Source: Alphaproteobacteria bacterium (lineage in GTDB: Bacteria > Pseudomonadota > Alphaproteobacteria > UBA2136 > JAPPOO01). Taken from it: a stretch of DNA of 45,654 nt. The notes under the pieces were generated by a model. That model was not told the origin of the DNA and searched no databases. It was given only the letters and a program-made list of their open reading frames with translations. The translations under genes were made by a program, and so were the position numbers. Below are positions 7,050 to 15,315 of the stretch, one piece after another (positions within the stretch are counted from its first letter, which is position 1; the number at the start of each line of letters is the position of its first letter). Location of the stretch: the NCBI GenBank assembly GCA_028817875.1, contig JAPPOO010000053.1, positions 1 through 45,654 on the forward strand. Reading direction: 5' to 3'.

Positions 7050-8027
7050 TTAAGCAGCTTTTGGTTTAAGAGTTTGGCTGTCGATATTGTCTGACCACCA
7101 TTGCACAGTACGGGCGATACCATCTTCCAAAGAGACTTGCGGCGCCCAACCCAGTTCGGTTGTTGCCAGCGTGTTATCTAAAAATAGGCTTGTTTTAATC
7201 GTCGGTTTAGACAAATCATGCTCAATTTTAAGATTTTTGCCAGAAGCAGCGACAATCTTATTCACCAAATCTTTAATGCTGGTAGCTTTACCAAGGCCGC
7301 AGTTATACAGGCGGTAATTTTCCGGCTGTTTTTCCATAGAAGCTTCAACAAATTTCACCAAGTCATCCACGTGTAGCAGGTCACGCTCTTCCTCACCTGT
7401 ACCCCATACACTAATGTGGTCGTCCGCTGTCATGGTTTTCGTGACAGTAGCACCAAACACATGGCTGCGCTCTAAATCAAATTTATCATGCGGGCCATAA
7501 ATATTAGAGTGACGGATCGCCGTACACTTCATATCACCCAAACCAGCGTAGAATTCCAACATTTTCTCGATGTAAATCTTCGTGTTACCAACTCCGAAGT
7601 AGCGCGGGTGCAATGGTTGGTTTTCATCAAAATCTGTCTCTTTAAGGGCAACTTCACTGCTTTGGTACATAACCGTACAGCTAAAGAAGATAAACTGCTT
7701 AACGTTTTGTTCGTAAGCTTCGCGCAGTAGGTAGCTGTTCATCACAGCGTTGTCCGTCACATGGATGAACGGGCGTTGAACAATATCCTTCGCACCACTG
7801 GTTGTGGCAGCAGCTTGGATAATAACATCCATACCACTTACGATATTTTTAGCGGTTGCAGGGTCACGCAAGTCCGCTTGATGCCATGTTACATTGGCGC
7901 AGCTGTACTCAGGGCGGTTAAAACGAACGGCATGAATTTCTAAATCATCACGCTGGCTGAGTTGTTCCACCATATTACGGCCGATAAAGCCTGTGGCACC
8001 ACAGACCAGAACTCTAGTTTTGGACAT
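7050..8027 (-). CDS. SDR epimerase-like protein, catalytic Tyr replaced by Val
   Basis: Extended SDR of 325 residues with nucleotide loop CGATGFIG (9-16), a Ser116-Cys-Thr118 active-site segment and the SNIYGPHDKFD block. Where Tyr-x-x-x-Lys is expected the sequence is Val146-Gly-Asn-Thr-Lys150; the nearest Tyr is 143, one helical turn off. The resemblance is to GDP-fucose-synthase and GDP-sugar epimerase subfamilies. AAGGAGAG six bases before the ATG fixes the start. It follows E1 beta by 41 bases, which suggests action on the product of that enzyme. Exact reaction unknown. Confidence 0.8.
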   Translation of the reverse strand: MSKTRVLVCGATGFIGRNMVEQLSQRDDLEIHAVRFNRPEYSCANVTWHQADLRDPATAKNIVSGMDVIIQAAATTSGAKDIVQRPFIHVTDNAVMNSYLLREAYEQNVKQFIFFSCTVMYQSSEVALKETDFDENQPLHPRYFGVGNTKIYIEKMLEFYAGLGDMKCTAIRHSNIYGPHDKFDLERSHVFGATVTKTMTADDHISVWGTGEEERDLLHVDDLVKFVEASMEKQPENYRLYNCGLGKATSIKDLVNKIVAASGKNLKIEHDLSKPTIKTSLFLDNTLATTELGWAPQVSLEDGIARTVQWWSDNIDSQTLKPKAA

Positions 8028-8068
8028 ATTTCACTCTCCTTTTAGATTCCAATTTGATAATGGGTTTA

Positions 8069-9142
8069 TTAAAACGGGCCTTTAAATTCTTGGATTTCAG
8101 GCTGAACACCTTCTGGCGGTAACCACGTAGCTGTTGGTTGTGCTTTAACCATTTGGTAAGCCTTGGCAGCAATAGTACGGCCGTTCGGGTAGAAGTGGTC
8201 TTCCAAGCAACGCACGGTTGGGCAAGTTGTATCTGCAAAGCCCATACGCGCAACCTGTACAGGTTGGCCATCAGGCCCTGTTAAGCCTTGTTCAGCAATG
8301 CTTGCCAACACTTCCGCACTTAAACCGCAGTTAAGCCAGCCGTTATCAACAACCAAAAGCTTGCCTGTTTTTTGAACGGAATTACCAATGGTTTCCATAT
8401 CCAACGGGCGTAGAGAAACAGGGTCAATTACCTCGGCGGAAATCCCTTCTTCTTTCAGGAATTTGGCGGCACGCATAGATTCAATCGCCATGTGAGAAAC
8501 ACCAAGAATCGTAATATCATCCCCTTGAGACATAATACGCGCTTTACCAATTTCAACTTCGTACAAATCTTCCGGCACATATGCTTCTGCATTACAAAGC
8601 AAACGGTGCTCCATAATAATAACGGGGTTATTATCACGTATTGCAGCAATCATAAGCCCTTTTGCATCGTACGCATTGGTTGGCGCAACCACCTTAAGGC
8701 CTGGGACATGCATCAACATACTATGCAAAGCTTGGCTATGTTGAGCACCTTGCCCCCAACTACGACCGATTGTGCAACGAACAACCATAGGCACTTGAAT
8801 TTGGCCGTTGTACATATAGTGGGCTTTAGCACCCATGTTGATCAGCTGGTTCATAGCCAGCAAAACAAAGTCCATACGAATATGCACGTGAATAGGGCGC
8901 ATACCTGCCATGGCAGCACCAACGGCAACACCAGTCATAGCATCTTCCGACAGAGGCGTACCAAAAATACGGTCTGGGCCAAATTTTTCTAAAAGACCCG
9001 CCGTAGAGCCTTGAATAGCTTTATGGTCATCAACATCAAGCCCGAAGAGGAAAACAGAATCATCACGCGCCATCTCTTGAGAGCACGCTTCCGCGAGGGC
9101 ATCCACAGTACGCAATAAACGTTGGTTACTAAGCATAGACAT
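8069..9142 (-). CDS. TPP-dependent dehydrogenase/transketolase-like E1 beta subunit
   Basis: E1 beta-type protein of 357 residues, the partner of the alpha subunit encoded just upstream. The cofactor-activating Glu lies in GTPLSEDAMTGVAVGAA (about residue 66), followed by the RPIHVHIRMDF strand, then the transketolase C-terminal domain (VIDPVSLRPLDMETI, about residues 250-265). In pyruvate, 2-oxoacid or acetoin dehydrogenases this domain binds the E2 core, but no E2 or E3 gene is here. The ATG at 9142 overlaps the alpha stop by 14 bases and has AGGAG upstream, so this start is preferred to the one at 9265. I infer carbon-carbon bond formation on a keto sugar. Confidence 0.88.
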   Translation of the reverse strand: MSMLSNQRLLRTVDALAEACSQEMARDDSVFLFGLDVDDHKAIQGSTAGLLEKFGPDRIFGTPLSEDAMTGVAVGAAMAGMRPIHVHIRMDFVLLAMNQLINMGAKAHYMYNGQIQVPMVVRCTIGRSWGQGAQHSQALHSMLMHVPGLKVVAPTNAYDAKGLMIAAIRDNNPVIIMEHRLLCNAEAYVPEDLYEVEIGKARIMSQGDDITILGVSHMAIESMRAAKFLKEEGISAEVIDPVSLRPLDMETIGNSVQKTGKLLVVDNGWLNCGLSAEVLASIAEQGLTGPDGQPVQVARMGFADTTCPTVRCLEDHFYPNGRTIAAKAYQMVKAQPTATWLPPEGVQPEIQEFKGPF

Positions 9143-10085
9143 GGGTGTATAGCTCCTCTTTTGTTGGGAAGGCACTTTGTTCGGCAAAAGTGACGGATTC
9201 GGCAACCAGTTCTTCCACATGGGCATTAATTTCAGCTGTTTTTTCAGTACCAAGCATTTCAGCAAGGCGAGCCACTTGGTCGTTCTCTTTCCATTTTTTC
9301 AGGTCAGCAGGGTTTCTATATGGCGCATCATCGTCATTGTTAGGGCCAACGTGCTCTAACCAACGGTGCGTTTCAATTTCAATAAAAGCAGGGCCATTAC
9401 CAGCACGTACACTTTCAGTAAGGCGAGTCACTTCATCGTGCATTTCAAAAACATCACCGCTTGTAACGTGCCCCATAGGCATGCCGTAAGGCTTAACACG
9501 TTCTTGTATAGAAATCGCCTGCCGACGTTCAATAGGGTTATGAATCGCCATTTCGTTATTTTCACACACAAATAAAATCGGCAGTTTGTGAAGTACCGCA
9601 AAATTAATAGTTTCGGCAAAACAACCTTCTTCCGTAGAACCATCACCAAACATGGCGGTGACAACACGCTGTTCACCTGTTTTCTTCGCTTCATTTTTAA
9701 GAGCCAAAGCGTAACCCGCAGCAACGGGAATTGTTGTACCGACAACAGCGGAAGCACCCAAAATGCCGGATTCAATTTCAACAAGATGCATAGAGCCTGC
9801 TTTACCGCCAGCACAGCCCGTTGCTTTACCGTATAACTCAGCCATCATGGCATTAAGGTTTCCACCTTTGGCAATATGCGTTGCATGGCAGCGGTAGGTG
9901 TTTGAGATAATATCATCTTGGTTGAGGGGGGCACACACTGCGGCAGCAACAGCCTCTTGACCAATGGATAAATGGATAGGACTTTTGATTTTGTCTGATG
10001 GGTAAAGTTCTACCAGCTTTTCTTCAAACCGGCGAACCAAGTGCATTGTCTGGTAAAGAGACTGCACGAGTTCTGGTTGTGTCAT
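9129..10085 (-). CDS. TPP-dependent dehydrogenase E1 alpha subunit
   Basis: E1 alpha-type protein of 318 residues. It shows GQEA (42-45), NTYRCHATHIAKGG, and the thiamine-diphosphate/Mg motif from GDG (147-149) to ENN (175-177). It should form an alpha2beta2 enzyme with the next gene and decarboxylate a 2-oxoacid, probably pyruvate, to a TPP-bound two-carbon unit. It heads the minus-strand operon that continues into three SDR enzymes, and a divergent GDP-fucose-synthase-like gene starts 68 bases away. With lipoyl-transfer partners absent and sugar enzymes all around, transfer of the two-carbon unit to a keto sugar is plausible. Precedent: yersiniose, where the TPP enzyme YerE, from another family, adds the branch. 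Confidence 0.9.
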   Translation of the reverse strand: MTQPELVQSLYQTMHLVRRFEEKLVELYPSDKIKSPIHLSIGQEAVAAAVCAPLNQDDIISNTYRCHATHIAKGGNLNAMMAELYGKATGCAGGKAGSMHLVEIESGILGASAVVGTTIPVAAGYALALKNEAKKTGEQRVVTAMFGDGSTEEGCFAETINFAVLHKLPILFVCENNEMAIHNPIERRQAISIQERVKPYGMPMGHVTSGDVFEMHDEVTRLTESVRAGNGPAFIEIETHRWLEHVGPNNDDDAPYRNPADLKKWKENDQVARLAEMLGTEKTAEINAHVEELVAESVTFAEQSAFPTKEELYTHVYA

Positions 10086-10153
10086 AGCGTCTTTCTTTAA
10101 TTATCTGAGATGTATTCTTGTACCATATAAAGGGTGTGTGATATAGGTTTTTT
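10086..10153. promoter_or_regulatory. Divergent promoter region inside the sugar island
   Basis: This 68-base AT-rich gap separates the divergent E1 alpha and fucose-synthase-like genes. On the plus strand TTGTAC (10118-10123), 18 bases, TATAGG (10142-10147) would place the transcription start at or near the ATG at 10154, giving a very short or absent leader. No strong Shine-Dalgarno is seen for either gene. Confidence 0.35.
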
Positions 10154-11101
10154 ATGGAAAAAACGGCAAAAATCCTCGTAACAGGGGCATCAGGAATGGT
10201 AGGCGGCAGCTTGGTGCGTTGCTTACAGTCTCAAGGTTTTGAAAACGTATTAACACCAACACATACTGAGTTGGATTTAACGGTTCAAGCGGATGTAAAC
10301 GCATATTTTGAAAACAACCGCCCGCAGTATGTATTTCACCTTGCAGCACGGGTAGGGGGCATACATGCAAACAGTACATACCCAGGCCAATTTATTTACC
10401 AAAACACAGCAATGCAAACCAACGTAATGGAAGCTTGCCGCACCTACAATGTAAGCAAGCTCCTCTTTCCAGGGTCTGCTTGTACGTATCCGAAAATGGC
10501 ACCTCAGCCAATACAAGAAGAAAGTTTTTTAAACGGCCCGATTGAACCTACAAACATTGCCTATGCAGCTGCTAAAATTAATGGCCTTGTAATGGCGCAA
10601 AGCTACGCAAAAGAATACGGTTTAAAAGTAGCCCTACCAATGCCAACAAACACTTACGGCGTTGGCGATAACTTTGACCCACAGGCAAGCCATGTGATTC
10701 CCGCATTAATGACGCGCCTACACGACGCAAAAGAGACTAATCTGCCAGAAGTCGTTTTATGGGGAACAGGCAAACCGCAGCGGGAATTTTTATATGTAGA
10801 TGATTTAGCGGACGCGCTGATTTTTCTGATGAAAACAGAGACAGACGAAAGTATCATCAACGTTGGGACGATGGCGGAGATTTCTATTTTTGAATTAGCG
10901 CAAGAAATTGCCAAAGTTGTCGGCTATACGGGAGAGTTAAAAACAGACCCTGAAAAACCTGACGGAGCGCCGCGAAAGTGTCTGGATAACAGCAAACTTA
11001 AAGCATTAGGGTGGATACCAAAAACAACCTTACAGAACGGTTTACAGCAAATGTACGATTACCACTTTAAAGCAGGGGAAGCACGTCGGACAGGGACGTA
11101 A
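10154..11101 (+). CDS. GDP-L-fucose synthase-like SDR (GDP-4-keto sugar epimerase/reductase)
   Basis: SDR of 315 residues with VTGASGMVGGSL (9-20), the family-typical HLAARVGGI, catalytic Ser108 in PGSACTYP, and an intact Tyr137-x-x-x-Lys141. GDP-fucose synthase performs 3,5-epimerisation and 4-reduction of GDP-4-keto-6-deoxymannose; ColC and the heptose-modifying MlghC/DmhB enzymes are relatives. It could complete GDP-L-fucose with the 4,6-dehydratase at 14082, or reduce a deoxyheptose. It is transcribed alone between two minus-strand blocks, and its last 35 bases overlap the convergent gmhB. Confidence 0.82.
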   Translation: MEKTAKILVTGASGMVGGSLVRCLQSQGFENVLTPTHTELDLTVQADVNAYFENNRPQYVFHLAARVGGIHANSTYPGQFIYQNTAMQTNVMEACRTYNVSKLLFPGSACTYPKMAPQPIQEESFLNGPIEPTNIAYAAAKINGLVMAQSYAKEYGLKVALPMPTNTYGVGDNFDPQASHVIPALMTRLHDAKETNLPEVVLWGTGKPQREFLYVDDLADALIFLMKTETDESIINVGTMAEISIFELAQEIAKVVGYTGELKTDPEKPDGAPRKCLDNSKLKALGWIPKTTLQNGLQQMYDYHFKAGEARRTGT

Positions 11102-11600
11102 CCGTATGCGTAGCCGCTGGTGATGTTTGTTCATATTCCCCCGGAAAGAAAATCCGTGTGGGAATATCAGCATTGTCAGCGGCTTCAAGGTCGGATGTTT
11201 TGTCACCAACCATGATAGAGCTAGATAGGTCTAAACTTAGGTCTTTTTGAGCTTGTAAAAACATGCCCGGTTTGGGCTTACGGCAATCACAATCCGTTAA
11301 ATATTTTCCTTGCCCAGCAGTCGGGTGGTGTGGGCAAAAATAAACGCCATCAATAGTTACGCTGTGGCCAGCAAATTGCTGCTTCATCCAATCTGTAAAG
11401 GTGTAGAATATGTCTTCAGTATAGTAACCTCTGCCGATGCCTGCTTGGTTCGTGACGATAACAATCTGATAACCCTTGTTTTGAGCTTGTAAGCACAAGT
11501 CAAAAATACCCTCAATAAAAACACAATCTTCAGCCTTATGAAGGTATTTAGTATCCTCATTTACGACACCATCACGGTCTAAAAAAAGGGCTGGCTTCAT
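11067..11600 (-). CDS. gmhB: D-glycero-D-manno-heptose 1,7-bisphosphate 7-phosphatase
   Basis: HAD-family phosphatase of 177 residues, close to the usual length of GmhB. The nucleophile/acid pair is Asp8/Asp10 in FLDRDGVVNED, Thr50 lies in VTNQAGIGRG, the zinc ligands Cys89, His91, Cys104 and Cys106 are in place, and VGDKTSD (131-137) supplies the Mg-binding Asp. It removes the C7 phosphate to leave heptose 1-phosphate for HddC. It is the last gene of the tight hddA-gmhA-hddC-gmhB operon, 3 bases after hddC, and its 3' end overlaps the convergent fucose-synthase-like gene. Confidence 0.92.
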   Translation of the reverse strand: MKPALFLDRDGVVNEDTKYLHKAEDCVFIEGIFDLCLQAQNKGYQIVIVTNQAGIGRGYYTEDIFYTFTDWMKQQFAGHSVTIDGVYFCPHHPTAGQGKYLTDCDCRKPKPGMFLQAQKDLSLDLSSSIMVGDKTSDLEAADNADIPTRIFFPGEYEQTSPAATHTVTSLSDVLPLL

Positions 11601-11603
11601 AGC

Positions 11604-12308
11604 TTAAGCTGCCAATACAGGCGGAAGCTCTGTTTGGGCACGGGCGTAGTCATCTGGCACGCCAATATCTATAAAGTAACCATCAGTTAAATAACCAACC
11701 GCTTCTAAATCAGGTGCTTTTTGTTGCATGAAATCGTACTCAAAAGAGAAAGCTTGCCCTGTTTGGTAGTCCTCAAATAAGCAAGGAGTAATAGCATAAA
11801 CACCAGCATTTATAAGGCCAGAAACACCTGCTTCACCGCGTTCACCAAAGCTTGTGATAGTATCACCTTCCAGTGTAACAATACCGCTGCGGCTTGTATC
11901 TGGAATATGCCGCAGTGCCATTGTAAGAGAAGTATCGCTTGCGCAATGCTGTTGGTATATAGCGGCATAGTCCATCTCTATAAAGCTATCACCGTTAAGG
12001 ACAAGAATAGGCTCTTCGGAAGAAGACGTTCTCATAGCAAAAACAATACCACCACCTGTACCAAGTGGTTCTTCCTCCAAAGCGTAAGTAATAGGAATAC
12101 TTTCAAAGGTATCACCAAAATGCGCTTCTATTTTTTCATGCTGATGGTGTACGGAAAGGGTAAATTCAGTAACACCAAACTTAAGCATGTAGCGCATCTG
12201 ACGCTCTAAAAACGGAACACCTGCAATTGGTGCCATAGGCTTTGGCACATCACTCACAACAGTCTTTAAGCGTGTACCAAAACCTCCAGCTAAAATAATC
12301 ACTCTCAC
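11604..12308 (-). CDS. hddC: D-glycero-alpha-D-manno-heptose 1-phosphate guanylyltransferase
   Basis: Sugar-1-phosphate nucleotidyltransferase of 234 residues. The signature LAGGFGTRL (6-14) is followed by KPMAPIAG, then VLNGDSFIEMD with the metal-binding Asp. In the GDP-heptose pathway HddC couples heptose 1-phosphate to GTP. The specificity is inferred from the operon: the kinase and phosphatase are of the alpha-anomer branch and no bifunctional HldE is present. Translation starts at GTG in a GTGA overlap with the gmhA stop, which implies translational coupling. Confidence 0.85.
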   Translation of the reverse strand: MRVIILAGGFGTRLKTVVSDVPKPMAPIAGVPFLERQMRYMLKFGVTEFTLSVHHQHEKIEAHFGDTFESIPITYALEEEPLGTGGGIVFAMRTSSSEEPILVLNGDSFIEMDYAAIYQQHCASDTSLTMALRHIPDTSRSGIVTLEGDTITSFGERGEAGVSGLINAGVYAITPCLFEDYQTGQAFSFEYDFMQQKAPDLEAVGYLTDGYFIDIGVPDDYARAQTELPPVLAA

Positions 12309-12967
12309 GAGGCAACAACTTCCAATTTATTTGGTTGAGGCTTGGCAACAGATGTAGAAACTGCTTTGCGTTTGGGGTTATACTCACCGTAGAGAACTTC
12401 CTCAACAATACCACAAATAGCATGGCCGAACATAATATGCCCTTCTTGGATTTTAGGTGTGCGCTTGGAGGGGATTTTCAGACAGATATCGCACAGATCA
12501 TTCATAATGCCGCCTGTTTCACCTGTCATTCCAACGGTATGCACACCGATTTTTTTACAAACCTTAAGAGCTTCCACAACATTTTTAGAGGTACCTGAAG
12601 TTGAAATACCAATAAAGACATCTCCAGCACGGCCGACAGATTCAATCTGGCGGGCAAACACTTGCTCGTAACCATAGTCATTTGAAATAGCAGTAAGGGA
12701 AGATGTGTTAACAGTTAACGGTACTGCAGAGATAGGAGGGCGGTCGTAATTCATCATCCCTGCAAATTCTCCAGCTAAGTGCTGTGCATCAGCAGCGCTA
12801 CCGCCATTACCCGCAAACAAAATAGTGTTGTTATTTTTAAGAGACTGAATACATAATTCAGCAATTTTCAAAGCTGTCGTGTGTAATTCTGTATCTGCCA
12901 GCATCTTAGTAACCACCTCATGGGCTTCACTAATATCCGCATGGATAAATTCTAGAAATGATTTCAT
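12305..12967 (-). CDS. gmhA: Sedoheptulose 7-phosphate isomerase (phosphoheptose isomerase)
   Basis: SIS-domain protein of 220 residues, slightly longer than the roughly 190 of E. coli GmhA because of a polar C-terminal tail (about residues 200-220). GNGGSAADAQHLAGEF (53-68) is the phosphosugar loop with the family His63 and Glu67. It converts sedoheptulose 7-phosphate to D-glycero-D-manno-heptose 7-phosphate, the first committed step. It begins immediately after the hddA stop (TAAATG) and overlaps hddC by four bases. The same product could also feed an ADP-heptose core pathway, but hldE is not in this window. Confidence 0.93.
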   Translation of the reverse strand: MKSFLEFIHADISEAHEVVTKMLADTELHTTALKIAELCIQSLKNNNTILFAGNGGSAADAQHLAGEFAGMMNYDRPPISAVPLTVNTSSLTAISNDYGYEQVFARQIESVGRAGDVFIGISTSGTSKNVVEALKVCKKIGVHTVGMTGETGGIMNDLCDICLKIPSKRTPKIQEGHIMFGHAICGIVEEVLYGEYNPKRKAVSTSVAKPQPNKLEVVAS

Positions 12968-14035
12968 TTAACTTGCTTTCTTTTGGTGAATAATGTCTCT
13001 GTCTGCGTAAACTTTCGCATCGTAATCTTTGTGGTCATGCATGACAATACGTGTCCCTTGGTACTCAAGTTCAATAGGCACGTAAATAAGGTCACTCAAT
13101 GCTTCTCTAATCTGAGCCTGTTGTTCAGGCTTCGCAAAAACAAGGAAGAAACCGCCACCACCAGCACCAAGCAATTTACCACCAATAGCGCCAGCCTTAC
13201 GAGCTGTTTCATACATATCATCAATATACGTGGGAGATACACCAGCAGCAAGGCCGCGCTTAAGTTGCCATGTTTCGTGAAGAAGCTCACCAAACTCAGT
13301 AATATCTTTTCCATAAGTCAAAATATCTTTTGCGACATCCACTAACTTCGCCATTTCGTGCAAATTAGTCTTTGTTTTATTTTCTTTCCCACTGGATTTA
13401 AGGTTCTTTTCTTTCTCTACTTCCATAGTTGCAGCAGAGCGAGATGTGCCAGAGAAGAATAGCATCATGTGGTCCTGAAGTTCTTTACGGCGCTCAACTG
13501 GAAGAATAAGAGGGCTAACAGTAAAGTCCCCATCTTGTTGAATAGTGACATGGTTCAATCCGCCAAAAGCTGCGGCAATCTGATCTTGAATACCACCGGC
13601 TTCTGCAAGAAGTGTGCGCTCTAGGTAGATAGCATCTTGCGCCAATTTCTTTTTATCAACAGCTTTACCTTGTAGTGTGTAAAGGGCATTAAGCAGGCCC
13701 ACACCAAAGGTAGAACTAGAACCCAAGCCTGCACGGGCAGGAAGGTCACTAAGGACGGAAATATCAATCCCTTTATCCTTACCAATATTCAGCCATTCCA
13801 ATGCACCACGCACAGCAGGATGCTCAATTTCTTCAATATGGTTAGGCCGCTCTAGTTTTGACCATGCAACACGGTGTTTGTGGTCAAAAAATGGCGGAAG
13901 ATAACGGCATGTTAACCAAGAGTAATGGTTAATAGTGCAAGATAGTACAGCCCCACCATGTTCGTTAAACCAAGCAGGCAAGTCTGTACCACCTCCAAAG
14001 AAAGATATACGGTAAGGTGTTTGAGTAATAATCAT
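12968..14035 (-). CDS. hddA: D-glycero-alpha-D-manno-heptose 7-phosphate kinase
   Basis: GHMP kinase of 355 residues, the usual HddA length. The N-terminal PYRISFFGGGTDLP, the ATP loop DLPARAGLGSSSTFG (97-111) and the C-terminal GKLLGAGGGGFFLVF are the three GHMP motifs. It phosphorylates C1 of heptose 7-phosphate in the alpha configuration, which commits the sugar to GDP rather than ADP activation. First gene of the four-gene heptose operon, with GAGAGGG ahead of the ATG. The dehydratase gene ends 46 bases upstream on the same strand and may share its transcript. Confidence 0.92.
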   Translation of the reverse strand: MIITQTPYRISFFGGGTDLPAWFNEHGGAVLSCTINHYSWLTCRYLPPFFDHKHRVAWSKLERPNHIEEIEHPAVRGALEWLNIGKDKGIDISVLSDLPARAGLGSSSTFGVGLLNALYTLQGKAVDKKKLAQDAIYLERTLLAEAGGIQDQIAAAFGGLNHVTIQQDGDFTVSPLILPVERRKELQDHMMLFFSGTSRSAATMEVEKEKNLKSSGKENKTKTNLHEMAKLVDVAKDILTYGKDITEFGELLHETWQLKRGLAAGVSPTYIDDMYETARKAGAIGGKLLGAGGGGFFLVFAKPEQQAQIREALSDLIYVPIELEYQGTRIVMHDHKDYDAKVYADRDIIHQKKAS

Positions 14036-14081
14036 AAGTTTTCCCTCTCACTATCTAGATTATTATTGATAACCTAAGTCA

Positions 14082-15089
14082 TCAACGGTTCATATAACGG
14101 CGCTTCTTAACTTGAGTGCGCCAGTAATCTAATAAATCTTGCATTGTTTGTTCAAAAGAAATTTCAGGCTCCCACCCAGTAGCTTCTTTAAATTTTGTAC
14201 AATCAGGAACTTGCAGGTCTGCATCGATAGGACGTAAACGGGCTTGCTCGGTCTCAACCTTAATATCTTTTTCCATAGGAGAAAGAGAGAGTAAGTGCTG
14301 GAGCATATCTTTAATACTACAAGTATAGCTGCCGCCAATGTTGTAATAAGCGCCTGGTGTTGGGTTAACAGTAAGTAACATGTGGTAAGCACGCACAGCA
14401 TCCCGAACATCTGCAAACGTACGCAAAGAATCAAGGTTACCCGTTTTCAAAATAGGCTCTTGTTGCCCTGCTTCAATCATAGCAATTTGTTTTGCAAAGG
14501 TTGATTCAGCAAAAACATCACCTCGCCGTGGGCCTGTATGCGTAAACATGCGTGTTGTCATAACAGTCATGTTATTTGCCTCGGCGTAGTAACGGCCGAT
14601 AAGGTCTGTCCCTACTTTAGAAATGGCGTAAGGAGAGGCAGGGTGGAACGTACATTCTTCATCGATAGGTAATTTATCCTTACTAACACGTCCAAAAACT
14701 TCGGAAGAGGCACAAATATGAATCTTAGCATCTTTAGCATGACGGTATAAGGCTTCTAAAATACGGGCTGTGCCTTGAATATTCGTATCGAATGTATCTA
14801 GAGGATTGGAAAAACTTGTTTTGGGGTAACTTTGGGCAGCAAGGTGAAAAACGTAATCAGGCTTAACGTCTTCAATAAGGTTAAAAATGCCAATGGTATC
14901 TCTAAAGTCAGCATAATGTAAAAACATGCGGTCTTTCGCATCAACTTTAGGAAGCAAGTGTTCAAGGTTATCAAGCGGGCTACGCCAGCGACACTGGCCG
15001 TGAATCTCCCAGTCGGTATTTTCTAATAAGTAATCCGCCAAATGCGAACCAACCATGCCGGTAACACCGGTGATAAGTGCCTTTGTCAT
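14082..15089 (-). CDS. GDP-mannose / GDP-heptose 4,6-dehydratase-like SDR
   Basis: SDR of 335 residues with TGVTGMVGSHLADYLL (7-22), the dehydratase active-site string CASSEVFG (Ser128/129, Glu130) and Tyr154-x-x-x-Lys158 in PYAISK. The Ser/Thr-Glu pair next to the catalytic Ser separates 4,6-dehydratases from simple reductases. The RWRSPLDNLEHLL stretch after the nucleotide loop differs from E. coli Gmd, so it is a distinct subfamily. Because it sits directly upstream of the GDP-heptose operon I favour GDP-manno-heptose (as for DmhA of Yersinia), but GDP-mannose leading to GDP-fucose is a fair alternative. Confidence 0.82.
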   Translation of the reverse strand: MTKALITGVTGMVGSHLADYLLENTDWEIHGQCRWRSPLDNLEHLLPKVDAKDRMFLHYADFRDTIGIFNLIEDVKPDYVFHLAAQSYPKTSFSNPLDTFDTNIQGTARILEALYRHAKDAKIHICASSEVFGRVSKDKLPIDEECTFHPASPYAISKVGTDLIGRYYAEANNMTVMTTRMFTHTGPRRGDVFAESTFAKQIAMIEAGQQEPILKTGNLDSLRTFADVRDAVRAYHMLLTVNPTPGAYYNIGGSYTCSIKDMLQHLLSLSPMEKDIKVETEQARLRPIDADLQVPDCTKFKEATGWEPEISFEQTMQDLLDYWRTQVKKRRYMNR

Positions 15090-15240
15090 AAAGAGTATTT
15101 AATTCAATAACTAATTGTTTAAATTCAGTCTTTTCATAGTGCCTAAAATCCTTACCCTTAAGCATCTGAACCTAAAGCTAACATAAGGTATTTGTTTTTG
15201 CTATGTGAAAATCACTGGCAAGTTGTGTGAGGAGCAAATA

Positions 15241-15315
15241 ATGCACGTTGCGAGGAAAGTATTGTATGCCTATACTGCGCGTCATGTCTCGGCAAAATTT
15301 ACGCATGCTTATTAA
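15241..15315 (+). CDS. Possible 24-codon upstream reading frame overlapping the flippase start
   Basis: ATG at 15241 has the best ribosome-binding site of the region: GAGGAG (15229-15234) at a 6-base spacing. It encodes 24 residues beginning MHVARKVLYAYTARH and ends 50 bases inside the flippase gene, in a different frame. It could be a leader peptide coupling translation into the flippase, or a chance frame. The composition is unremarkable and there is no run of one amino acid to suggest attenuation. Confidence 0.35.
   Translation: MHVARKVLYAYTARHVSAKFTHAY

Noticed and set aside
8014-8271. Minus-strand 85-codon frame overlapping the E1 beta and SDR genes
   Set aside because: Shadow of E1 beta in another frame; no recognisable features.
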